Positions 6,514 through 11,751 of a DNA stretch of 11,751 nt are shown piece by piece. This DNA comes from Campylobacterales bacterium. Lineage in GTDB: Bacteria; Campylobacterota; Campylobacteria; Campylobacterales; JACAEZ01. The stretch's first letter is position 1; each line of letters begins with the position of its first letter. The notes under the pieces are model-generated. The model searched no databases. It had not been told where the DNA came from and saw only the letters and a program-made list of their open reading frames with translations. Location: positions 1-11,751 of the forward strand of contig JACAEZ010000139.1 of assembly GCA_013388565.1 (NCBI GenBank). The letters run 5' to 3'. Position numbers and translations under genes: made by a program.

Positions 6514-6927
6514 TTATGATAAAAATATATCTTTTTCTAATGTATATGATGTGTAGCGGAGTTGTTTAAAATATTCAGATTTTTCTGTATCAATAGTTTT
6601 ATATATCTCTTCTAAAACTCTTAAAGATTCTTGAACTCTTTTTATATTTGAGATAATGATTTGTTCTATATTCTCTTTTTGTAGTTCGCTTTGTGTAGAT
6701 GATTTTAAGCAGTCATTTGTAGAATCTCTAAATTGGAGTAACTCTTTGAAGTTTTCAACTCTTATTGAATGTCTAAGTTCTTTTAATTTATATCCAACTT
6801 TTTTATTATCATGAAGGTATCTATGTATATCTTCAACAACTCTTAAACCCTCTCTTGCTCGATTTAAATTTGCATCGATAACTCTAAAAATCTTAGAGGA
6901 GTTTTGCTCCTCTAAAATATTACTCAT
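6514..6927 (-). CDS. thiD2: Stand-alone ThiD2: hydroxymethylpyrimidine phosphate kinase
   Basis: A 137-residue helical protein. RVIDANLNRAREGLRVVEDI near the N-terminus and KELRH after it are the signature of the ThiD2 domain, often found fused in front of ThiE in other bacteria. ThiD2 phosphorylates HMP-phosphate to HMP-diphosphate in thiamine synthesis. Here it is on its own, with no ThiE fused or adjacent. The protein contains two versions of the same motif, NLNRAREGLRVVEDIHR and later NIKRVQESLRVLEEIYK, so it looks like an internal duplication. The start ATG 6927 overlaps the BI-1 stop (ATGAGTAA, 8 bases); a GTG directly before it at 6930 is a less likely start. AGG lies 8 bases ahead. 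Translational coupling to BI-1 is likely. Family assignment is good; enzymatic activity is inferred. Confidence 0.75.
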   Translation of the reverse strand: MSNILEEQNSSKIFRVIDANLNRAREGLRVVEDIHRYLHDNKKVGYKLKELRHSIRVENFKELLQFRDSTNDCLKSSTQSELQKENIEQIIISNIKRVQESLRVLEEIYKTIDTEKSEYFKQLRYTSYTLEKDIFLS

Positions 6928-7648
6928 CACTTGAACCTAAAATTCCAAATATTTGAAGTAAAGATACAAATAGATTAAAGAAATCTAAATATAGTGCAAT
7001 AGCACCTTCAATAGGTGTTTCGTAAGCACCTTTTATAATATTTTGAGTATCATATAAAATGAATGCACTAAATAGTATAGCACTTACACTTGCAATTACA
7101 AGTTGTAACATAGAACTACCAACAAATATATTAACTAAACTTGCAACTACTACTATTATTAAAGCTATAAATAACATTTTGCCTATATTTGAGAAGTCTC
7201 TTGAACTACTCATAGCAAATAGACTCAAACCACCAAAAGCTACAGATGTCATTAAAAATGAATTTCCAACTATTGCAGCACCACTTGGCATATTTAATAT
7301 TGATGTTAAAAGAGGAGCTATTGTAAGACCTGATACAAATGTAAATGCAAAAAGAACTGCTAAATTAATACCTACTTTATGTTTTACAGCATATAAACCA
7401 AATAGTAAAGCAAACTCTAATATAACAAGTCCCCAATACCAACTAGAGATTGTAGGAGCTATGCCCATTCCAACATATGCTCCAACTGTTCCTGCCAACA
7501 ATGAAGCAGCAAATAGCTGATATGTTTGCTTTAAAAAAGCTTTTATATCGCTATCACTCTTTGAGAGTGTTTGTTGTTCAAAACCTACAGAAGCAAAAGT
7601 TTGATTTTGACCCCCATTATTTAAATAACCTCTATCGTAAAGACCCAT
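6920..7648 (-). CDS. BI-1/YccA (BAX inhibitor-1) family membrane protein
   Basis: A 242-residue inner membrane protein with about seven hydrophobic segments after a 38-residue soluble N-terminus (from about residue 42 to 238). The family's two conserved acidic residues are present in the last helices: D200 in ILYDTQNII and D222 in LYLDFFNLFVSLLQIFG, the pair that in bacterial homologues such as YetJ forms the pH-sensitive calcium-leak latch. In bacteria the family is linked to ion leak or membrane protein quality control, for example YccA with FtsH. ATG 7648 is the start: AAGGGG lies 5 bases upstream, while a GTG two codons earlier would overlap that site. It is first in an operon with thiD2 and the radical SAM gene and has a likely promoter flanked by direct repeats. 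Confidence 0.9.
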   Translation of the reverse strand: MGLYDRGYLNNGGQNQTFASVGFEQQTLSKSDSDIKAFLKQTYQLFAASLLAGTVGAYVGMGIAPTISSWYWGLVILEFALLFGLYAVKHKVGINLAVLFAFTFVSGLTIAPLLTSILNMPSGAAIVGNSFLMTSVAFGGLSLFAMSSSRDFSNIGKMLFIALIIVVVASLVNIFVGSSMLQLVIASVSAILFSAFILYDTQNIIKGAYETPIEGAIALYLDFFNLFVSLLQIFGILGSSDE

Positions 7649-7669
7649 TTTCACCCCTTTGAAGATTTT

Positions 7670-7714
7670 TTTAATGTAAGTTGTATTTTATAACATTTTC
7701 TTTAGTGTAAGTTG
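7670..7714 (-). promoter_or_regulatory. BI-1 operon promoter with -10 box bracketed by two direct repeats
   Basis: On the + strand TTTAATGTAAGTTG (7670-7683) and TTTAGTGTAAGTTG (7701-7714) differ at one base and start 31 bases apart, about three helical turns. Between them, on the - strand, is TATAAAAT (7685-7692), a good -10 box 37 bases before the BI-1 start codon, giving a short leader. One repeat thus sits at the start site and the other near -30, an arrangement suited to a repressor or response regulator. The repeats and box are seen directly; the regulator is unknown. Confidence 0.5.
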
Positions 7715-7717
7715 ATT

Positions 7718-7744
7718 AAAAAAATTATATTTTACAGTTTAAAA
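7718..7744 (-). terminator. Weak terminator-like hairpin after mnmE
   Basis: Read on the - strand, TTTTA and TAAAA pair around a 5-base loop, followed a few bases later by seven T (A at 7718-7724 on the + strand). The stem is short and AT-only, so this is a tentative call; readthrough from mnmE into BI-1 is possible. Confidence 0.25.
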
Positions 7745-7750
7745 GATATA

Positions 7751-9091
7751 TTATTTACCGAGGCAAAATGAGCTAAACATTTTATCTAGCATTTCATCGT
7801 AATTATACGGTTTTGAGATTGATGATATTAATTGAATAGACTCATTTATATGGTATGAAAATAGTTCAAATTCACCATTTTCAAGTAGTTCTAAAGAACT
7901 CTCTATAGTCATACTAACTGATTTTACTATCTCTATTTGCCTATTGCTAATTAAAATAATATCTTCACTATGTTCATATTTGCTAAGTGTAGAATTTAGT
8001 TTATCTATCAAGTTAGATATATCTTGTTTGCAACTAACACTCAAACACTCTAAATTTTCATCAATATCTATCATTTTAGGTAAATCGCTTTTATTTAGAA
8101 CAAAAATTACATCTTTATTAGTTTGAAAATCACTTATTATATTTAATATCTCTGTATCTTCATTATCTAATTTTGAGCTGTAATCAAACATAGCGACTAT
8201 TATATCAGCCTCTTTTATTGCATTCAGTGTTCTCTCAATACCAACTTTTTCTACATGTTCATCTGTTTGTCTAATTCCTGCTGTATCAACGATTTTTACT
8301 AAATGAGTACCAATTTTTAAATTTTCTTCTATTGTATCTCTTGTTGTTCCTGCATAGTTACTAACTATTGCTCTATCATAATTTAATAACTTATTTAACA
8401 GTGAACTTTTTCCAACATTTGGTTTACCAACAATACAAACCTTAAATCCATCAAATATGCCATCTTTTTTTGATGATATAGCAACTATTTTATTAAATCG
8501 TTCAACTAAAGATTGTAATTTTTTTACAATATCTTCATGAACACTCAATGGCAAATCATCTTCTGCATAATCAATAGTAACTTCAATATATGCCAAAATT
8601 TCTATTAGTTGTTCTCTAAACTTTTCAATTTCAGATTTTAACTCACCATTTAACTGTCTTGCCAAAATTTTTGCACCAAACTCATTTTTAGACTCTATCA
8701 ATTTAGCAATAGCTTCAGCTTTTGTTAAATCTATTCTACCATTTAAAAAAGCTCGTTTAGTAAATTCACCACTATTTGCCATTCTAGCACCATTTTTCAA
8801 ACACTCATTAACAATCATGTTAGCTACAATGAAACCACCATGACATTGAAACTCTACAACATCTTCAGCAGTAAAACTATGTGGAGCTTTAAAATATATT
8901 ACAATTGCTTCATCAATCAGCTCTAAAGAGCTATTATACAGTTTTGAAAGGTGGGAATACCTTGGAGTTAAAGAAGATTTTTTTGTTAAATTAAGAGCTA
9001 TATTATAACTATTTTTACCACTCAACCTAACTATAGCTATAGAACCAGCCCCAAAAGGGGTGGCAATAGCAACTATTGTATCATCTACCAT
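7751..9091 (-). CDS. mnmE: MnmE (TrmE) tRNA modification GTPase
   Basis: A full-length 446-residue MnmE. The N-terminal folate-binding domain begins DDTIVAIATPFGAGSIAIVR, with the FQCHGG and AFLNGRIDLTKAEA motifs. The inserted G domain has G1 GKPNVGKS (222-229), G2 GTTRDT (248-253), G3 DTAG (269-272) and G4 NKSD (333-336). The protein ends CLGK, whose Cys443 is essential in this family. With MnmG it installs aminomethyl or carboxymethylaminomethyl groups on U34 of tRNAs reading split codon boxes. MnmG is not in the window. The start codon overlaps the jag stop by 11 bases with no clear ribosome site, so translation is probably coupled. This gene order after jag is usual in Campylobacterota. 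Confidence 0.97.
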   Translation of the reverse strand: MVDDTIVAIATPFGAGSIAIVRLSGKNSYNIALNLTKKSSLTPRYSHLSKLYNSSLELIDEAIVIYFKAPHSFTAEDVVEFQCHGGFIVANMIVNECLKNGARMANSGEFTKRAFLNGRIDLTKAEAIAKLIESKNEFGAKILARQLNGELKSEIEKFREQLIEILAYIEVTIDYAEDDLPLSVHEDIVKKLQSLVERFNKIVAISSKKDGIFDGFKVCIVGKPNVGKSSLLNKLLNYDRAIVSNYAGTTRDTIEENLKIGTHLVKIVDTAGIRQTDEHVEKVGIERTLNAIKEADIIVAMFDYSSKLDNEDTEILNIISDFQTNKDVIFVLNKSDLPKMIDIDENLECLSVSCKQDISNLIDKLNSTLSKYEHSEDIILISNRQIEIVKSVSMTIESSLELLENGEFELFSYHINESIQLISSISKPYNYDEMLDKMFSSFCLGK

Positions 9092-10028
9092 TTGATTTAA
9101 AATCGTTTACGATTACAAATTTTTCACCATCACTATTTGTTCTAACACTTACATATTTGTTTGGAAATACACCTCTTAATTGTGTTAAAGCAATATGAAC
9201 CAACACTCCATCAAGAGATTTCGTCTGCCCTCTTCCATCTTTTTTCACTTTTTCTATAAATGGTGTCAAAAAGTTTGACATCATCTCTTCTTGATTTTTT
9301 AAAAATTCTGCGATTTCAAGTCTAAGCATTAAATTATATTTTGAGTTAATCCAATTAAATAACATATAAGATAAAGCTTTATATCTATACCCCTCTTTAC
9401 CTATTAATAATGCTGCATCATTTCCTCTAATCTCAACATATATTGTATTTTCATCAAAATACTCTATTTTTATTTCATTTACATCAAAACAAGAGTATTT
9501 AAACATACCATCTATTCCAGCTTTTATCTCTGCTAAAATATCATTTTTTGATACTTTTACCTTTTCACTATAAAATGTATCAAAAATATCTTGCTGATTG
9601 TTAAACTCTTTTTGTATAGTCTCATTTTTTACTATCTCTTCATGAACATCTACTTTTTTTGGTTCTTCTGTAATAGTATTAATGCTTTTTTCTTCACTCT
9701 TCTTATCCTCTAACTTCTCTTTTAGGGCGAACTCTTTTTTAATTTGTTGTTCATGAACTATTTTCTCTTTAGGAGAAGTCTCTTTTACTTTTGTAATTGT
9801 TGTAGATGTATCAACTTTATTTTCTTTAACCGATACAGTATCATTTTCAACACTATTGATACTCTTTTTAGCTGTAACAATAATTATGGCATTTTTTTTA
9901 AATAAACCAAAAATACCATTTGATGGATTTTGGATTACCTCTACATTTAAATCAGTAATAGAACAGTTTAATTGTTTTGAAGCTTCTATATAAGCTTCAT
10001 CTAATGTTTTTGATTCAATTCTTACCAT
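9081..10028 (-). CDS. jag: Jag/KhpB family RNA-binding protein (Jag-N, KH, degenerate R3H)
   Basis: A 315-residue protein. Residues 1-55 are the Jag N-terminal domain, including NPSNGIFGLFKKNA. Residues about 60-155 are a Lys/Glu/Thr/Ser-rich, probably disordered linker. A KH domain follows with the GxxG loop as IGKEG (GKEG at 210-213), then an R3H-like region in which the defining Arg four residues before His278 is replaced by Gly274 (DGVLVH). Jag binds RNA and in Gram-positives acts with YidC and cell envelope control; here it is encoded directly after yidC, with a 15-base gap, and overlaps mnmE. The ribosome site AAGG lies about 11 bases from the ATG, somewhat far. The altered R3H motif suggests that RNA binding rests on the KH domain; I believe this is common in the phylum, but have not checked. 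Confidence 0.92.
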   Translation of the reverse strand: MVRIESKTLDEAYIEASKQLNCSITDLNVEVIQNPSNGIFGLFKKNAIIIVTAKKSINSVENDTVSVKENKVDTSTTITKVKETSPKEKIVHEQQIKKEFALKEKLEDKKSEEKSINTITEEPKKVDVHEEIVKNETIQKEFNNQQDIFDTFYSEKVKVSKNDILAEIKAGIDGMFKYSCFDVNEIKIEYFDENTIYVEIRGNDAALLIGKEGYRYKALSYMLFNWINSKYNLMLRLEIAEFLKNQEEMMSNFLTPFIEKVKKDGRGQTKSLDGVLVHIALTQLRGVFPNKYVSVRTNSDGEKFVIVNDFKSNGR

Positions 10029-10043
10029 GATAAATATAACCTT

Positions 10044-11627
10044 TTAATGTTTTAATTTTTGCTCTAATTTTTTCTTTTCAAACATTTTGTTTATAAAATA
10101 TTGTTGTGCTATAGAAGCAATATTGTTTACAATCCAATAAAGAACAAGTCCTGCAGGAAATGTAACAAAGAAAAATGTAAATACAACTGGTAAATATTTA
10201 AACAACTTCTCTTGTAATGGGTCAGTAAAATTTGTTGGTGTGATTAATTGCTGAATAAACATCGTACCACCCATGATAATTGGAAGTATAAAATATGGAT
10301 CCATCTCTGAAAGGTCGTTTATCCAAAAAATCCATTCACTATCTTTTAATTCAACTGCATTTAATAAAACTCTATAAATTGCGAAAAATATTGGTATTTG
10401 AAGTAAAAGTGGTAAACATCCACCCATAGGATTTGCATTATTTTTCTTATAAAGCTCCAACATGTGCATATTAAGTTTTTGTGGGTCACCTTTATATTTT
10501 TGTTGCAACTCTTTCATTTTAGGAGCTAACTCTTTTAGTTTATTCATAGAGACCATACCTTTGTATGTCAAAGGATATAAAATTATTCTAACAAAAATTG
10601 TTAATAGTACAATTGCCCAACCCCAATTTCCAACATACATGAAAATATAGTTTAAAAATGCAAAAAGTGGTTTTGCAATAAATGTAAAAAACCCATATTC
10701 AACAATAGATGTTAATTCATGATGAATATTATTTAGTAACTCATACTCTTTTGGACCAATATATCCATCATATTTATCATTAGCTGTAGAGTTTTCGATA
10801 AAAATAATTGGATTATCTTGAGTATCTTTTGATATTAAAGCTTTATAACCACCAGTTAAATTATACATAGAAGTTGTATAATATCTATCCGTGGCAGAAG
10901 CTATTTTTGTTCCAATATACGAAACATTAGCTTTAGCATCACCATCATCTATCATAGTAATAGTATCATCTGCTTCTTTGATTAATACTCCATGAAATGT
11001 AAAAGAGTCTATAGTAGCACTTGGTCTAAAACCTGGAGAGACAAAATATTTTTCATTTTTAGATAGATTAATATTCATACTATATCTACCATTTGGATAA
11101 AATGTAATAACTTTCTCAACTTCTAACTCTGACAATATCTGTTTTATTGATAAAGTGATAGGCTCATTTTCTATTTTCAAATGTGAAATATTTGAAACAT
11201 ATGATTTTTCAAAAGCCTCTTGGTTTATCTTTTCATTAGAAAATCTAATCTCTAATGGTTTTGGATAGTTTTGGTCAAATAGTTTTGTAAACTCTCCATT
11301 TTGGTCTAAATATTTATGAGATTTTAAATAGTATTGATTAATTCTACCAAGATAATCTATCTCTATATCAAAATTTTTAGACTCAATTTTTACTAAAATT
11401 TTACTATTTTGTTCTGACATTGGTGCTTTTTGTGTATCTATTGCTGGTTTTGTCTCTGTCGAAATTGCATTTGTTGCAGTAGTAACAGATTGATTTGAAG
11501 ATTTTGTTTGATTTTGCTCTGCTACACTATTTTGTTTTGGCATAATAAAGTAATCATATACCATTAAAAAAACAAAAGATAGTGCAATTGCAATTAGTAA
11601 TCTTTTCGAAGTATCTAAATTATTCAT
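10044..11627 (-). CDS. yidC: YidC membrane protein insertase
   Basis: A complete 527-residue Gram-negative-type YidC. Transmembrane segment 1 is at about 10-28, followed by a Ser/Thr/Gln-rich linker and the large periplasmic domain (about 78-310). The conserved five-helix core begins near 315 and contains Arg347 in FVRIILYPLT, the positive residue of the hydrophilic groove, then the cytoplasmic coiled pair KELAPKMKELQQKYKGDPQK, NPMGGCLPLLLQIPIFFAIY, and final helices ending in the basic tail MFEKKKLEQKLKH. YidC inserts membrane proteins with or after SecYEG. The ATG overlaps the end of the YidD frame (ATGAATAA), and AAAGG lies about 11 bases before it, so expression probably depends on coupling. 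Standard neighbour order with yidD upstream and jag downstream. Confidence 0.97.
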   Translation of the reverse strand: MNNLDTSKRLLIAIALSFVFLMVYDYFIMPKQNSVAEQNQTKSSNQSVTTATNAISTETKPAIDTQKAPMSEQNSKILVKIESKNFDIEIDYLGRINQYYLKSHKYLDQNGEFTKLFDQNYPKPLEIRFSNEKINQEAFEKSYVSNISHLKIENEPITLSIKQILSELEVEKVITFYPNGRYSMNINLSKNEKYFVSPGFRPSATIDSFTFHGVLIKEADDTITMIDDGDAKANVSYIGTKIASATDRYYTTSMYNLTGGYKALISKDTQDNPIIFIENSTANDKYDGYIGPKEYELLNNIHHELTSIVEYGFFTFIAKPLFAFLNYIFMYVGNWGWAIVLLTIFVRIILYPLTYKGMVSMNKLKELAPKMKELQQKYKGDPQKLNMHMLELYKKNNANPMGGCLPLLLQIPIFFAIYRVLLNAVELKDSEWIFWINDLSEMDPYFILPIIMGGTMFIQQLITPTNFTDPLQEKLFKYLPVVFTFFFVTFPAGLVLYWIVNNIASIAQQYFINKMFEKKKLEQKLKH

Positions 11628-11751
11628 CGCTTTGTTTGCCTTTAAATATATTTTTTATAACCAAATAGTCGTTATTGTTTGGTATATACCAAAATTTGAT
11701 TTTTTTATGTTTTGTTTGGAAAGTTTGTTTTTGAAGTTTGATATTTTTTAC
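11620..11751 (-). CDS. yidD: YidD C-terminal tail (start lies beyond the window)
   Basis: On the - strand the frame is open from the right edge for 43 codons and stops at TAA 11622-11620, overlapping the yidC start by 8 bases. The peptide is basic and aromatic: KIKFWYIPNNNDYLVIKN and then IFKGKQSDE. YidD, a small amphipathic factor that aids membrane insertion, is encoded directly before yidC in this phylum, and Campylobacterota versions carry a C-terminal extension of this style. The conserved YidD core (SCRYYPTCS) would lie outside the window, so the name rests on position, frame, 8-base overlap and tail character. Confidence 0.65.
   Translation of the reverse strand, partial: VKNIKLQKQTFQTKHKKIKFWYIPNNNDYLVIKNIFKGKQSDE
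11678..11693. repeat. 16-bp perfect palindrome upstream of yidC
   Basis: TTTGGTATATACCAAA is its own exact reverse complement. It lies inside the presumed YidD tail, centred about 58 bases before the yidC ATG. It could be a protein-binding site or a small cruciform, or a coincidence of an AT-rich codon run. Confidence 0.3.

Noticed and set aside
7059..7520. 153-residue open frame on the + strand over BI-1
   Set aside because: It is the reverse of a long, well-conserved membrane protein gene and resembles no family.

Overview
This is an AT-rich stretch of bacterial chromosome. The gene order on the right side (yidD-yidC-jag-mnmE on one strand), the very low GC third positions, a Jag protein with a degenerate R3H motif and the type of BI-1, ThiD2 and SPL-like proteins point to a Campylobacterota (epsilonproteobacterial) genome. 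I lean towards an Arcobacter- or Sulfurimonas-like lineage, but the genus is inference.

Left part (about 1-3480, + strand) reads as an accessory region. It holds the C-terminal end of a McrC-type restriction subunit (cut by the window edge), a spore-photoproduct-lyase-like radical SAM protein, a broken Rpn/PD-(D/E)XK 'transposase' nuclease gene with two +1 frameshifts at A7 tracts, a His/Tyr-rich lipoprotein, and a decayed C-terminal piece of a tyrosine recombinase. The recombinase scrap ends 35 bases before the next housekeeping gene and probably marks the edge of an old integrated element.

Middle part (3512-5630, + strand) is a tight three-gene operon: a YbgC-type hot-dog thioesterase, a class I SAM-dependent methyltransferase (8-base overlap), and a PP-loop, MnmA/ThiI-like sulfurtransferase with a C-terminal NFACT-R-like domain. 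It ends at a short bidirectional hairpin and meets the - strand genes tail to tail.

Right part (5634-11751, - strand, described in transcription order from the right edge): the YidD tail (not called as an ORF because its start lies outside the window), YidC, Jag/KhpB and MnmE are overlapping or closely packed, linking membrane protein insertion with an RNA-binding protein and tRNA wobble-uridine modification. After a 102-base gap with a promoter-like box bracketed by two 14-base direct repeats come a BI-1/YccA membrane protein, a stand-alone ThiD2 (HMP-P kinase) and a radical SAM/SPASM protein, again overlapping or closely spaced.

No tRNA, rRNA or CRISPR was seen, and no gap longer than 300 bases remains once the broken genes are counted. 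I did not find a convincing complete new system. The points most worth checking are the Rpn locus (paired A7 frameshifts, codon-use switch, possible intragenic small protein), the direct repeats at the BI-1 promoter, and the SPL homologue that lacks the catalytic cysteine.
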